Shown: positions 16,818 to 25,993, numbered from the stretch's first letter. The stretch: DNA of 64,000 nt from Fibrisoma limi BUZ 3 (GCF_000296815.2 NZ_CAIT01000006.1:1866777-1930776), one strand, 5' to 3'. Notes: generated from the sequence alone by a model not told the origin. Numbers and translations are program-made.

Positions 16818-17414
16818 CTATTTCTTTTCGGCCATGGAGGCATCCTGCTTGGCAAACTCGCCAGCGGCCTTTAGTTCTACCTCGTCGCTCACGACCGCTA
16901 CCGGAATGGTACCCAGACTGAAATCGGAGCGCTTGATTGTACCCGTTACTTTTAAACCGGCCTTTTCCTGCTTGCCCCGGGGACTGTCCATCGTAACCGG
17001 CCCGGTCAGCACGGCATCCAGCGTAACGGGCTTTGTAACGCCGTGCATGGTCAGGTTGCCGTTGAGTTTGTACTTTTTACCCTCAACTTTCTGGAACGAC
17101 GTGCTTTTGAACGTGATCGTGGGGTACTGCGCTACGTTGAAAAACCGATCTCCCCGCAGGTCGCCGTCCCGGCGTTCGTTGTCGGTGTCGATGCTGTTGG
17201 CATCGACCGTCAGTTCAACCACCGCATCGGACAGGTCGGGCTTGCTGGCTGTAATCTTGGCATCGTACGTCTTGAAATTACCGTCTACTTCAGACAGCAT
17301 CAGGTGCGTAACGGTAAAGCCCACTTTGGCGTGCGATTTGTCAACCATCCAGGTTTGTGCGTTGGCCGCCGAAACCGTCAGCAACGCGGCCACGGAAAGG
17401 AGTACTGTTTTCAT
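16818..17414 (-). CDS. YceI-family periplasmic lipid-binding-like protein
   Basis: 198 residues with a signal peptide (MKTVLLSVAALLTVSAANAQ). The YceI lipocalin-like barrel is complete, with VDKSHAKVGFTVTHLMLSEVDGNF, FNVAQYPTITFKS and LTMHGVTKPV. YceI proteins bind polyisoprenoid-like lipids in the periplasm; the physiological role is mostly unknown. The C-terminus ends in a Lys-rich tail. It is a single gene with a terminator on its 3' side. Confidence 0.92.
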   Translation of the reverse strand: MKTVLLSVAALLTVSAANAQTWMVDKSHAKVGFTVTHLMLSEVDGNFKTYDAKITASKPDLSDAVVELTVDANSIDTDNERRDGDLRGDRFFNVAQYPTITFKSTSFQKVEGKKYKLNGNLTMHGVTKPVTLDAVLTGPVTMDSPRGKQEKAGLKVTGTIKRSDFSLGTIPVAVVSDEVELKAAGEFAKQDASMAEKK

Positions 17415-17740
17415 AAGGGTTTAGGGTTTACTGGAACGATTCGGTTTGTTTCTATCTAAAACTACACGAATTCGGCAGGAAAGCCAAGCAGAAATACCTA
17501 TGGAATAGACGGGATGGTTCAAAAACATCGGCGGATGCAGCATTTCAACCGACGAAATGCCCCCGCTCAATCACCTGCTAATGTATTGATACTACTTCAG
17601 AATAGCTCTTGCGTTTCCTCACCCCAAACCCAAATGGGGGCTTAGCGCTGCAAATGTCAGGAGGGAGGTCTAATTAGCGGAGCTAATCCCCTTCAGCGGT
17701 TTGGGATAAAGCGTAGTACCAGAATGAATTAAGTATTGAT
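17415..17740. other. 326-base gap holding a dispersed palindromic element
   Basis: Between mtgA (3' side) and the YceI start. The only structure seen is the roughly 113-base element at 17595-17707. A TAGTTTTA at the complement of about 17486-17493, close to the -7 consensus, could serve the YceI gene. Confidence 0.5.
17595..17707 (+). repeat. Dispersed palindromic element, copy 1
   Basis: It starts with CTTCAGAATAGCT, continues through TTGCGT and CACCCCAAACCC, has a loop containing CTTAGCGCTGCAAATGTCAG, and closes with GCGGAGCTAATCCCC and GGTTTGGG. Copy 2 (complement of 52088-52195) shares the left flank, both arms and the loop, so the unit is a real repeat family and not just a terminator. 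The arms of this copy have diverged. Confidence 0.75.
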
Positions 17741-18562
17741 TTACAAGTTCCGGATGTAGCGTTGCCCACCCAGCCGGCGCATCTGCCGACTAATCCATCG
17801 CGTACGGCCCTGGATGTAGCCCGATGGACGTTTGATGGAAAATTGCCGGGGATTGGGCAGCACAGCCGCGATCCGGGCGGCTTCGTCGCGGGTCAGGGTT
17901 TTGGCCGAGTGTCCGTAGAATCGCTGGCTGGCCGCTTCAACGCCGAAGGTCATGGGACCGGTTTCGGCTACGTTCAGGTACACTTCCAGGATGCGCTTCT
18001 TACCCCATACCAGCTCAATCAATACGGTAAAATACACCTCCAGCCCCTTTCGGATATAGCTGCGGCCATTCCAGAGAAATACGTTCTTGGCCACCTGCTG
18101 CGAGATGGTACTGGCTCCCCGAGGGCGTTTCCGGCGTTGATTTTCCTTGATAGCGTCCTGGATTCCCTCGAAATCGAAGCCCCAATGCGTCGGGAAATGC
18201 TGATCTTCCGAAGCGACCACCGCCAGAGCCGCTTCCTTGCTGATGTCGTCGTACGACTGCCAGTCCTTGTAGAGTTTGCTGCTTTCGTCGGTCCCCAGCG
18301 TATCGACCCACCGCGACACCATCAGGGGCGTAATCCAGACAGGCACGTATTTGAGTAGAATCACGTAGCCGATTGACCCCAGAAACAAGATCAGAAACGT
18401 CTTGAGTAGAAACCTGTATATGCGCTCGAACAACGGCCGTTGCTGCACGTACGTTCGGAACCGACGCCAGCGACCGGCCGGCTTCGACCGATAGGACGAC
18501 GGGGTAGGCTGACGGGGCCGGGGCGGCTGACGAAAGGTATTGGACGGGCGCTGCGTATTCAT
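17741..18562 (-). CDS. mtgA: Monofunctional peptidoglycan glycosyltransferase
   Basis: 273 residues. A Pro/Arg-rich cytoplasmic tail (1-50) is followed by one membrane anchor (about 52-70) and a single GT51 domain: catalytic Glu119 in ASEDQHFPTHWGFD, then RGASTISQQVAKN and the KKRILEVYLN motif. It polymerises glycan strands from lipid II in the periplasm. No transpeptidase domain is present, so MtgA rather than a bifunctional PBP. The gene lies downstream of hemW with a 104-base gap. Confidence 0.95.
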   Translation of the reverse strand: MNTQRPSNTFRQPPRPRQPTPSSYRSKPAGRWRRFRTYVQQRPLFERIYRFLLKTFLILFLGSIGYVILLKYVPVWITPLMVSRWVDTLGTDESSKLYKDWQSYDDISKEAALAVVASEDQHFPTHWGFDFEGIQDAIKENQRRKRPRGASTISQQVAKNVFLWNGRSYIRKGLEVYFTVLIELVWGKKRILEVYLNVAETGPMTFGVEAASQRFYGHSAKTLTRDEAARIAAVLPNPRQFSIKRPSGYIQGRTRWISRQMRRLGGQRYIRNL

Positions 18563-18666
18563 TCGGTTGGTCTATGCTGCGAAAATGGAGAAATTTTGCC
18601 GTAGGGCCGACCAGCAGGCTGCCCTTTTTTACTCTACTCACTAAAGCAACCAATTGTTGCCTTCTG

Positions 18667-19806
18667 TTATTCGACAAATAATGTAGCCGCCACCCGGTCG
18701 GCAAAAAGCTTGCCCGCTTCGGTTAGTCGCAGGCTATCCTTCTCCATAATCAACCAGCCCGCCCGTTGCATGTCGGCGAGGTCGCTGGCCTGTTGGCGCG
18801 TAAAATCAGCGCCCAGCAACGACGATAGTTCGGTTAGTGAGCAGCCCCACTGTGTTCGCAAACCCGTCAGTAAGTATTCATTTACCTGATCGGCAACCGT
18901 CAGATTTTCAACCGTTGCCGGCAGTTCACCCTGTTCAATTGCCTTGATATAACGTGAATTATTCGCAATGTTGTATTGCCGACTCCGACCATTATACGAA
19001 TGGGCGCTGGGCCCAACACCCAGGTACGGTCGGCGTTGCCAATACGCGGTGTTGTGCCGGGCATAATGAGCCGCCGAACCGTTGCCCTGTTTCGCAAAAT
19101 TCGAGATTTCGTAATGTTCGTAACCGGCCTGTTTCAGCGCCTGAGTCAGTTCCGTAAATTGTTCGGCGGCCAGCGCATCGTCGGCGGGAATTAGCTTGCC
19201 GGTTTTCTGCCAGCGCCCAAACGCCGTATCGGGTTCGATGGTCAGGGCGTAGGCCGACAGGTGCGGTACGTCGAGGGACAGCGCCCGGTCGAGGTCGTAC
19301 TGCCAGCGATCGGCCGGGCGGTTGGGAATGCCGTAGATCAGGTCGATACTCAGGTTGTCGAAACCGGCGTCGCGAGCCAGCCGGACACAATGCTCGGCTT
19401 CGGCGGCCGAATGGGCCCGGTTCATCCAGCGTAATGTCGCTTCGTCGAACGTCTGAATACCGATACTCAGCCGGTTCACGTACCGCCGAAGCATAATCAG
19501 TTTGTCGGCCGACAGATCATCCGGATTGGCTTCGAGGGTAATTTCAGCACCGGGCGCTACGGTATACAGGTCGTGAATCGTCCCGAAGATTTGTGCTAGC
19601 TCGGCTTCGGTCAGCAGCGAGGGCGTACCGCCACCAAAATAAATCGTTTCCAGCGTTCGGGCAGGCAGATAATCCTGTTGCAGGCGAATCTCCCGGCACA
19701 GCGCGTCCACCAGCGTCCCCTTCTGTTTCAGACTGGTACTGAAGTGAAAATCACAGTAATGGCAGGCTTGTTTACAAAACGGTATGTGAAGATACAAGTG
19801 CATCAA
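18667..19806 (-). CDS. hemW: Radical SAM haem chaperone HemW
   Basis: 379 residues. The 4Fe-4S cysteines are C11, C15 and C18 (FCKQACHYCDF). The motifs FGGGTPSLL and GIQTFDEATLRWMNR and the C-terminal HemW domain (LLTGLRTQWGCSL) are present. Despite old annotation as oxygen-independent coproporphyrinogen oxidase, the sequence has the short N-terminus and CxxxCxxC without the extra Cys of HemN, so haem chaperone is the better call. The antiporter gene upstream ends 34 bases away on the same strand. Confidence 0.95.
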   Translation of the reverse strand: MMHLYLHIPFCKQACHYCDFHFSTSLKQKGTLVDALCREIRLQQDYLPARTLETIYFGGGTPSLLTEAELAQIFGTIHDLYTVAPGAEITLEANPDDLSADKLIMLRRYVNRLSIGIQTFDEATLRWMNRAHSAAEAEHCVRLARDAGFDNLSIDLIYGIPNRPADRWQYDLDRALSLDVPHLSAYALTIEPDTAFGRWQKTGKLIPADDALAAEQFTELTQALKQAGYEHYEISNFAKQGNGSAAHYARHNTAYWQRRPYLGVGPSAHSYNGRSRQYNIANNSRYIKAIEQGELPATVENLTVADQVNEYLLTGLRTQWGCSLTELSSLLGADFTRQQASDLADMQRAGWLIMEKDSLRLTEAGKLFADRVAATLFVE

Positions 19807-19840
19807 TAGTATGACAACGAACGGTCGGCGCAGGTTCCCG

Positions 19841-21094
19841 TCAGCTAACCGATTCTTTAGCCGCCAGCCGATTGTGCCGACGGTCGAGCCAGTTCATGAC
19901 CGGCGTAGCCAGGATGCCATGCAGCACTATTGATACCAGCACCACAAAACCCAGAATAGCCCACAATCGCTCAGGCGCGGGAAAATTACCTTTCTCCAGC
20001 CCAAAGGACAGGTAAAAAAATGAGCCGATGCCGCGGATGCCGAATCCGGCGATTACCCAGCGTTCGCTGAGGGTGGCCCGGGTGCCGATCAGGGTCAGAA
20101 AACCCGACAGCGGGCGGATGATGAACAGCAACCCCAGCCCAAGGGCTACGTCTGACCAGCGCAGCGGAGCCAGCAGCCCCTGCGCGATTGCCCCCCCGAA
20201 CAACAGCAACAGTATCACAATGAACATTCGCTCAATCTGGTCTGTGAAATCATGCATGTGCTGGTGGTACTCATGCGACCGTTCGTAGCCCCGCAGCGTA
20301 ATGGCGGCAATGAACACCGCCAGAAAGCCGTAGCCTTTGACCAGTTCCGTAAGTCCGTAGGTCGTCAGTGTAACAGCCAGGATAACAAAACTGTAGGCGG
20401 TGGTTTTGATGCTGATCCGTTGCGGTAGCCCAAAAATCAGGGCCGACAGCAACCGGCCCGACAGCCATCCCGCCAGCACGCCAACGACTACCCGATACAG
20501 TACGTCCATGGTCAGCCAGTCGATGAGACGCGACTCGGGAGACGCAGCAGAAGGCAGCAGGGCAATTGCGCCGTATACAAACGGGAAAGCAAGCCCATCG
20601 TTCAGCCCGGCTTCGCCCGTCAGCGCAAACCGGACATCATCTTCCCCTCCCTCGCCGGGATCGCCTACCTGCACATCGCTGGCCAGTACCGGATCGGTCG
20701 GAGCCAGGGCGGCTGCCAGCAACATTGCCGACGCCGGATGCAGATCCAGCCCCAACCAGCCCGCCAACGCGATTCCCGCAATGGTCAGAATCATGGTGTA
20801 TAGCACCAGTCGAAGCGGCATTCGCCAGGTACGGAGCGAGAAACGTCGATCGATCTTAAGCCCGGTGCCAGTCAGGGCCACGATAACGCACAACTCACTC
20901 AGGTGGGTCGTCAGGGTTTTATACTGAATCGGATCAGCTTTGGGCAGCGGAAACGGAAATGAATACAGGAGCAATCCCAGTCCCACCACTACGGTCGGAT
21001 ACGAAAGGGGGTGGTTCCTGAGCAGCGACGGCAGCCAGGAAACTACCAGAATAGCCACCCCCAGAACCACCAGCAACAGATTATATGATGTCAT
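19841..21094 (-). CDS. CPA1-type sodium/proton antiporter
   Basis: 417 residues with about 12 membrane segments. The ion-binding core is recognisable: ALAPTDPVLASDVQVG in the discontinuous helix region and GLNDGLAFPF carrying the ND pair of CPA1 exchangers. It should exchange Na+ or K+ for H+ across the inner membrane. It lacks a long cytoplasmic tail. It is followed by hemW on the same strand and preceded at 21201 by a small membrane protein gene. Confidence 0.9.
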   Translation of the reverse strand: MTSYNLLLVVLGVAILVVSWLPSLLRNHPLSYPTVVVGLGLLLYSFPFPLPKADPIQYKTLTTHLSELCVIVALTGTGLKIDRRFSLRTWRMPLRLVLYTMILTIAGIALAGWLGLDLHPASAMLLAAALAPTDPVLASDVQVGDPGEGGEDDVRFALTGEAGLNDGLAFPFVYGAIALLPSAASPESRLIDWLTMDVLYRVVVGVLAGWLSGRLLSALIFGLPQRISIKTTAYSFVILAVTLTTYGLTELVKGYGFLAVFIAAITLRGYERSHEYHQHMHDFTDQIERMFIVILLLLFGGAIAQGLLAPLRWSDVALGLGLLFIIRPLSGFLTLIGTRATLSERWVIAGFGIRGIGSFFYLSFGLEKGNFPAPERLWAILGFVVLVSIVLHGILATPVMNWLDRRHNRLAAKESVS

Positions 21095-21200
21095 ACTTTT
21101 CTTTCGAGCACGTATCTCACACTACCCGCCCGTGTGGTTTTTTGATTTTCGTCTATGTATTATCTGAGCCTGTGGACACACCAACTACGGCCCCGGTTGC

Positions 21201-21749
21201 TCATCGGTGCGGCATATACGAACGTAGGCTGAACCGCCACAGGCGCCAGCAAAGCCACCAGCCAATCAGGCAAAGCAGGGCTGTGGCAGCACTCGACAAC
21301 GTAATGAACAACCCCAGGAGCAGCCCACCCGCGGCCAAAGCAGCGTGCCTGGCGTAGTACGGCTCCCAGTCGCGCCAGCGTTTGACTGACAACGTACGGT
21401 CGCGCCACCAGGCCCCATACCACCGATCACGCTGCACGGTCATGACCACAATCCAGAGCAAAGCCAGCTTGATGACAAACATCCCAACCTGATTGATGCC
21501 TGGCCGGTTCATCAACTCGATGGGCAGTAACCACGACCTCATCGCTACAGTGGGCCAGTACAGGACAATCACACTCGACGCGACCAGCAGAACACCGGAC
21601 AAAGCACGCCGGGTTTGTTTCACCCGCTGCGACACCTGGGCCAATGGTCGCCGATGCTCCCAGTGGGTCTGCCGGGTCTGGCTCCACACCCAGATCCCAC
21701 AGCAGCCCACCCACGCGCCCAGAACGGTTGGTGCAATGTTTTCTTCCAT
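21201..21749 (-). CDS. Small integral membrane protein, unknown
   Basis: 182 residues from the ATG at 21749, which lies 25 bases after the YitT-family stop; a longer frame would run into that gene. About four to five hydrophobic segments are seen, including SGVLLVASSVIVLYWP and ALAAGGLLLGLFITL, and a Trp/Arg-rich cytoplasmic loop (RDRWYGAWWRDR). The layout slightly resembles copper-resistance CopD-like membrane proteins, but no conserved His is evident and I do not assign a function. It is probably co-transcribed with the YitT gene. Confidence 0.7.
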   Translation of the reverse strand: MEENIAPTVLGAWVGCCGIWVWSQTRQTHWEHRRPLAQVSQRVKQTRRALSGVLLVASSVIVLYWPTVAMRSWLLPIELMNRPGINQVGMFVIKLALLWIVVMTVQRDRWYGAWWRDRTLSVKRWRDWEPYYARHAALAAGGLLLGLFITLSSAATALLCLIGWWLCWRLWRFSLRSYMPHR

Positions 21750-21774
21750 AGCCTTTCCAGCGTTTGTGATCCGG

Positions 21775-22665
21775 CTAATGAATTGGCCTTCCCTTGACCA
21801 TGCCCCCTTTGGCATCATCGACACCGTGATTGACAATAAACGCCTGATCGTCAATACGCTCAATCCGGTCTTTCAGCCGCGTTAGCTCAAGGCGGGTTAC
21901 CACCGCGTAAAGAATGTTTGTGTCCTTGTCCCGATGGCCGCGTTTACCGTATCCTTTCTCGCCTTTAAAGACCGTAACCCCACGGCCCATGTCCTCCGTT
22001 ATCATCTGGCGGATAGCTTCGTGTTCGTCCGAGATGATCAGCACGGCCGTGTATTCTTCAATACCATGAATAAGAAAATCAATCGTTTTCGAAGCCGAGA
22101 GGTACGTGAGCATCGCATACAGCGCCGTTTCGATGTTTGTCAGCATGGCAGCCGCGCCAAACACGAGGATGTTGATAACCATGATGACGTCGCCCACCGT
22201 CATGGCTGAACGGCGACTTACGTAAATAGCCAGTACTTCGGTGCCGTCCAGAACGCCCCCTCCCCGGATGGCCAGCCCGATACCGGCCCCGAGAAAGAAA
22301 CCCCCGAATACTGAAATCAGCAGTTTATCGCTGGTCACAACTGGGTAAGGAACGGTTACGAGACAAATCGCCAGCAGCCCGATGGCCACAACGGTACGCA
22401 TTGCGAAACCGGGCGAAATCTGCCGGAAACCCATCCAGATAAACGGAATATTCACCAGTATGACCAGAAAAGCGAGTTCAACGCCCGTAACCAGTTCGAG
22501 GAGCAGCGAAATACCCATGGCCCCGCCGTCGAGGAAGTTGTTGGGCAGTAAAAACCCTTTCAGACCCATGCCGGCACAAAGAACCCCGGCGCACAGAAAT
22601 CCGAGGTCTTTCAACCACCGGAGCTGCGTTTGTGAAGAAGATATGAGTGTTGTAGATGATACCAT
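21775..22665 (-). CDS. YitT-family membrane protein (DUF161 + DUF2179)
   Basis: 296 residues from the ATG at 22665; an in-frame ATG at 22701 adds 12 residues. Residues 20-210 contain about six membrane segments with the YitT pattern (GLKGFLLPNNFLDGGAMGIS, IRGGGVLDGTEVLAIY). The C-terminal 80 residues are the cytoplasmic DUF2179 domain (ITEDMGRGVTVFKGEKGYG). The transported substrate of the family is unknown. The gene is widespread in Bacteroidota. It is followed closely by the small membrane protein gene. Confidence 0.9.
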   Translation of the reverse strand: MVSSTTLISSSQTQLRWLKDLGFLCAGVLCAGMGLKGFLLPNNFLDGGAMGISLLLELVTGVELAFLVILVNIPFIWMGFRQISPGFAMRTVVAIGLLAICLVTVPYPVVTSDKLLISVFGGFFLGAGIGLAIRGGGVLDGTEVLAIYVSRRSAMTVGDVIMVINILVFGAAAMLTNIETALYAMLTYLSASKTIDFLIHGIEEYTAVLIISDEHEAIRQMITEDMGRGVTVFKGEKGYGKRGHRDKDTNILYAVVTRLELTRLKDRIERIDDQAFIVNHGVDDAKGGMVKGRPIH

Positions 22666-22918
22666 ATAAAGAATGCGAATGAAATAATTGAACGTATCCA
22701 CCAGGACCCGGCACGAATTGGCCCCCTACCCGGCCGCTGCTTCCCTCTGCGCAAACGAAACCCACCCCACAATGCCGATGATACGGGCGGGTCAGGTCAG
22801 ACGGATGTCAAGCAGTACATTGACCGACGCATCCATGACCGACGACCGAAATACGAATGACATCTAAACCGACTGGTTCGATGAAAGCAGAAGCAGCTAC
22901 CGATGAAGAGACAATGGC

Positions 22919-23305
22919 TCAGGGCGCATTGATGGTGATCTGGTGCTCGAAGATAGAGCGCAGAAAACCAAAGGAGTAGTACGAATGAAAGGGGCGTTCT
23001 GCCGCAAAAACAATCAACTGGCGATATATTTCGCTCGTCCAGCCCGGCAGAATAAACAACGGGGAAGTAAATGAGAAACCCGCCCGCTGACTGATGATCG
23101 CTACAGAAGCGTTCCCGTGCACCTGGGGCACACAGTGCGACTCGTCAGCAGCCGTATTCGGTACATCGCACGAAAGATAGGCTTGTTTGCTCGTTGGGGC
23201 TGTAGCAGCTTCCGGTCGGGTATACAGCCATACCAGCAACCAGACGGCCAGTAGGCCACCCAGCCACTTGATCTGCTGTCGTATGTCCAACGTCGCCTGC
23301 TTCAT
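22919..23305 (-). CDS. Small anchored protein of unknown function
   Basis: 128 residues. One hydrophobic N-terminal segment (WLGGLLAVWLLVWLYT) acts as signal or anchor, and the remainder is probably periplasmic with two Cys (LSCDVPN, SHCVPQV). No family is recognised. The complement of 23306-23350 carries TTG, about 20 bases, then GAACTTTG, a plausible promoter, which supports the frame being expressed. Confidence 0.6.
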   Translation of the reverse strand: MKQATLDIRQQIKWLGGLLAVWLLVWLYTRPEAATAPTSKQAYLSCDVPNTAADESHCVPQVHGNASVAIISQRAGFSFTSPLFILPGWTSEIYRQLIVFAAERPFHSYYSFGFLRSIFEHQITINAP

Positions 23306-23408
23306 GCTAACAAAGTTCTACCTTATTGGTCGAACGTGCAATGTATCCGACTGGGTTCCAGCCAACGGCATTTTCGTTAAAACGCGACTGAGCGCCAGCT
23401 TGTTTTAT

Positions 23409-23861
23409 TTACAATTTTTTCTCCAGCACAATGGTCAGGCCGCGTTTTCCCTGCATCGTTCCGATGACGTCGAAGCCGTGGCGCAGGTTCAGGATGAGCA
23501 TCTCCCGCCATTGATTGTACGTATGCGTGCGGATTGCATGGTAGCCGTTTTGTCGGCACCAGTCGTGCTGTTGGCGCATCAGCTCCGAGGCAATCCCACG
23601 CCCCCGATACGCCGGATCGACGCAGCCCAGCCAGCTATAAAAATGCCCCGGCTGGCGTTCGTAGCCAATTTTACAGCCGACAAGTTGTTCCCGGTCGGTT
23701 GCGAGCAGTATCACGAGCGGAGACCGATGCTGCTGATACGTCAGGTCGGCGGCAACCTCCTCCGCCGACTGGTTGACAAACACCCCGGTCAGTAACCTAA
23801 TCAACGACGAACGTAAGGGCTCCTCAGGCAGGCCAGGTATCGAATTATACTGAATTTGCAT
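23409..23861 (-). CDS. GNAT-family N-acetyltransferase
   Basis: 150 residues from the ATG at 23861 (a TTG five codons earlier is less likely). The acetyl-CoA binding motif A is clear: LGCVDPAYRGRGIASELMRQQ, after a beta strand SPLVILLATDREQLVG. The C-terminal hairpin IGTMQGKRGLTIVLEKKL fits the GNAT fold. The substrate is unknown. It is divergent from a large membrane protein gene with a short shared control region. Confidence 0.88.
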   Translation of the reverse strand: MQIQYNSIPGLPEEPLRSSLIRLLTGVFVNQSAEEVAADLTYQQHRSPLVILLATDREQLVGCKIGYERQPGHFYSWLGCVDPAYRGRGIASELMRQQHDWCRQNGYHAIRTHTYNQWREMLILNLRHGFDVIGTMQGKRGLTIVLEKKL

Positions 23862-23882
23862 AGGCAAAATGGGCAAAAAAGT

Positions 23883-23890
23883 TATTTTTG
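23883..23890 (+). promoter_or_regulatory. -7 promoter box TATTTTTG
   Basis: Perfect TAnnTTTG match. It favours the ATG at 23915 over the TTG at 23888 or ATG at 23891 as the start of the downstream membrane protein. A TTG lies at 23856-23858, slightly too far (24 bases). Confidence 0.5.
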
Positions 23891-23914
23891 ATGGTTGGTC
23901 CCGTACACGTTGCT

Positions 23915-25300
23915 ATGATTGAACAAGCTACTGAAACTCAGACTCCCGAAGTTACCGAGCCCGCCGTTACCGAACGCCACGAACAACTGCGCGAACTTGC
24001 CAGCCAGAGCTGGAATCTGGAACTGGTTATCTCCGGCGCAGCCCTGTATGCTACCTTAAGCCTCCCCGAGCTACTGGACAGCGCCCTGAATTACTACCGG
24101 TACAACCTCATGCTCAACAACGATTATTTCCACGATATCCTGCCTATTCAGGTAATCGGGTTGAGCAAGGGAGCCTGTTACGTTCTGTTTGCTGCTTTTC
24201 TTGTCAATTTCATCATGCGGGCATTCTGGGTCGGGCTGGTTGGCCTGCTGGCCGTCTACCCCGACGGTATCAAATACGATCAGATCTACAACCTTAGTCA
24301 ATACGCGCAAAAAGAATATGCCCGACGGATGGGTCGGCTTTCTGACTACGCTATTCGGCTCGACCAGCGCTGCAACGTCATTTTTGCCCTGGCCTTTATG
24401 CTAACGATCACACTGCTCGGAGTCGCCTTCCTTTACTGTATTCTGGTTGTTTCCGTTACCCTTATCCAGTGGTTGCTTTCCCCGACTGCCTACGCTACGT
24501 TCGAACGTATAGCGACTCCTATACTCCTGGGATTCTTTGTCGTTTATATGATTATGATGTTAGTCATGAATCTGCCAAAATTCCGCGATAATCCCCGGCT
24601 GGCTCCTGCATCGTTTAAACTTACCCAGGCAAGCAGCCTCATGTTCCTTGGTCTATACCGTCCGGCCGTCTATATCCTGTTCACGTTTTACAGCCAGATT
24701 CCCAAGGCGATCCTACAACGCCGACTGCTGACGTTTACACTGTTTTTTACAGGGGTGCTGATCGTATCAATGGTTATTGAGATTACGCAGCATAGTGGTG
24801 CTGTCAGTGCGTTCGACGGTCGTTCGTTTATTACCTTTCGTGACCCTGGCCGAACGGCCGACGCCAACTCATTTGATAATCTGCGGCCAGCCAGTGAACT
24901 GATCAAGAAAGCCAGTATTCAGTCGGATGTGATTCGGGAGCCGTATATCCGGCTTTTTATCGCGTACCCGAAAATGCTGGATGCGGAGCTAAACAAGCGG
25001 TTTATCGAGCCGACCTGGTCCGATACGCTGACAAAAGAAGAAAAACGGAAAGAGCGGGCGAGCTGGTATTTACAGACGTTTGCGAAATATTTCCAGGTTG
25101 CAATGAACGATTCGGTGTACCAGCAGCCGGAATATCTGTTTACCCAGCGCCCCGATAACGATCAGCGCGGCCTGACTACCGTACTGCCGGCAGAAAACTT
25201 ACCTGTAGGGAAAAATGTATTGAAGCTCACCGTACCTGATTCGGCAAGCAAACCGAAGATGTATTACCAGATTCCGTTCTGGTACATACCCGAGAAGTAA
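23915..25300 (+). CDS. Large multi-pass membrane protein, unknown, Cytophagales type
   Basis: 461 residues. Six to seven hydrophobic segments are seen in residues 40-290 (FAAFLVNFIMRAFWVGLVG, FALAFMLTITLLGVAFLY, LLGFFVVYMIMMLVM and others). They are followed by a roughly 160-residue soluble C-terminal domain with KPKMYYQIPFWYIPEK at its end. An acidic, Glu/Thr-rich N-terminal tail precedes the first segment. No family or catalytic motif is recognised. Its stop at 25300 directly abuts the stop of the small Cys-rich gene on the other strand. Confidence 0.8.
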   Translation: MIEQATETQTPEVTEPAVTERHEQLRELASQSWNLELVISGAALYATLSLPELLDSALNYYRYNLMLNNDYFHDILPIQVIGLSKGACYVLFAAFLVNFIMRAFWVGLVGLLAVYPDGIKYDQIYNLSQYAQKEYARRMGRLSDYAIRLDQRCNVIFALAFMLTITLLGVAFLYCILVVSVTLIQWLLSPTAYATFERIATPILLGFFVVYMIMMLVMNLPKFRDNPRLAPASFKLTQASSLMFLGLYRPAVYILFTFYSQIPKAILQRRLLTFTLFFTGVLIVSMVIEITQHSGAVSAFDGRSFITFRDPGRTADANSFDNLRPASELIKKASIQSDVIREPYIRLFIAYPKMLDAELNKRFIEPTWSDTLTKEEKRKERASWYLQTFAKYFQVAMNDSVYQQPEYLFTQRPDNDQRGLTTVLPAENLPVGKNVLKLTVPDSASKPKMYYQIPFWYIPEK

Positions 25301-25453
25301 TCAATGATCGGGGCACTTCTTGCAGCGCTTACCCTTCTTGTATTTCTTGCAGCACTTTTTCAGAACGCACTCCTGACCAACGAAAGGGTTGTCGCCAAGT
25401 GATTTGGCTACTGCATTGAACTTAACTCCAACTTGCTCTGACTCAGCGAACAT
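25301..25453 (-). CDS. 50-residue Cys/Lys-rich small protein
   Basis: The frame is ATG at 25453 to TGA at 25301, 50 residues. The first half resembles a small globular start (VKFNAVAKSLGDNPF). The second half is VLKKCCKKYKKGKRCKKCP, with four Cys in a CC...C..C pattern suited to binding a metal, and many Lys. I recall similar short Bacteroidota proteins ending in a CC-K-rich-RCKKCP tail, but their role is unknown. A well-spaced promoter lies 23 bases upstream, which strongly supports expression. Confidence 0.7.
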   Translation of the reverse strand: MFAESEQVGVKFNAVAKSLGDNPFVGQECVLKKCCKKYKKGKRCKKCPDH

Positions 25454-25475
25454 ACTCTAACTGTCGTTTACGCTA

Positions 25476-25507
25476 CAAATGTCAGGCTTATTTAGAATAA
25501 ATACAAA
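25476..25507 (-). promoter_or_regulatory. Promoter of the small Cys-rich gene
   Basis: On the minus strand TTTG (complement of 25504-25507), a 20-base spacer, then GACATTTG (complement of 25476-25483), close to the Bacteroidota TTTG/TAnnTTTG consensus with ideal spacing. The 16 bases 25471-25486 match the loop of the palindromic element at 17646-17661 with one difference. Confidence 0.55.
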
Positions 25508-25561
25508 CAAGATGACTAAAAAATTTACGGTACTGATTGTCTCCGCTGGGGAGCGCCGGAA

Positions 25562-25993
25562 ATGTCTACCCATCCGTTGCCAATGAACATTGCGTCGACG
25601 CTACACAAACTTCGCCCCTACGCGCCTTTTCTGCTGCGACTGGCGTTCGCCTACGAACTATACGACGTAGCCGGACACACAGCCCTGCACCCAACCGAAG
25701 GCGTACCGGGCTATGCGGAATGGCTCAAAAGCCTGGGTTTTCCTTTTCCGCTCGTAAGCGCTGCCCTGTCGGCCTACGCAGAATTCCTTGGGGCTATTTT
25801 GATGGTATTGGGGTTCAAAACCCGGTGGGCCGCCCTGGCCCTGCTGATTAATTTTTCGCTGGCTATCCTCGTCGCTCACGTAGCCATCGGCGACACGTAT
25901 AAAAACGCCATGCCTGCCATTAACCTATTCGCCATGAGCGTTTTTCTTTTACTCAACGGCCCTGGCAAACCCTCGATTGATGAAGGACTCTAA
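25562..25993 (+). CDS. DoxX-family membrane protein
   Basis: 143 residues (or 136 from the ATG at 25583). Four membrane helices are seen, with the DoxX pattern: LLRLAFAYELYDVAGH, LSAYAEFLGAILMVLGF, WAALALLINFSLAILVAHV and a last helix near the end. DoxX proteins are quinone- or redox-associated membrane proteins with a poorly defined role. The stop overlaps the start of the following amidase gene by 17 bases, so the two are translationally coupled. Confidence 0.85.
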   Translation: MSTHPLPMNIASTLHKLRPYAPFLLRLAFAYELYDVAGHTALHPTEGVPGYAEWLKSLGFPFPLVSAALSAYAEFLGAILMVLGFKTRWAALALLINFSLAILVAHVAIGDTYKNAMPAINLFAMSVFLLLNGPGKPSIDEGL

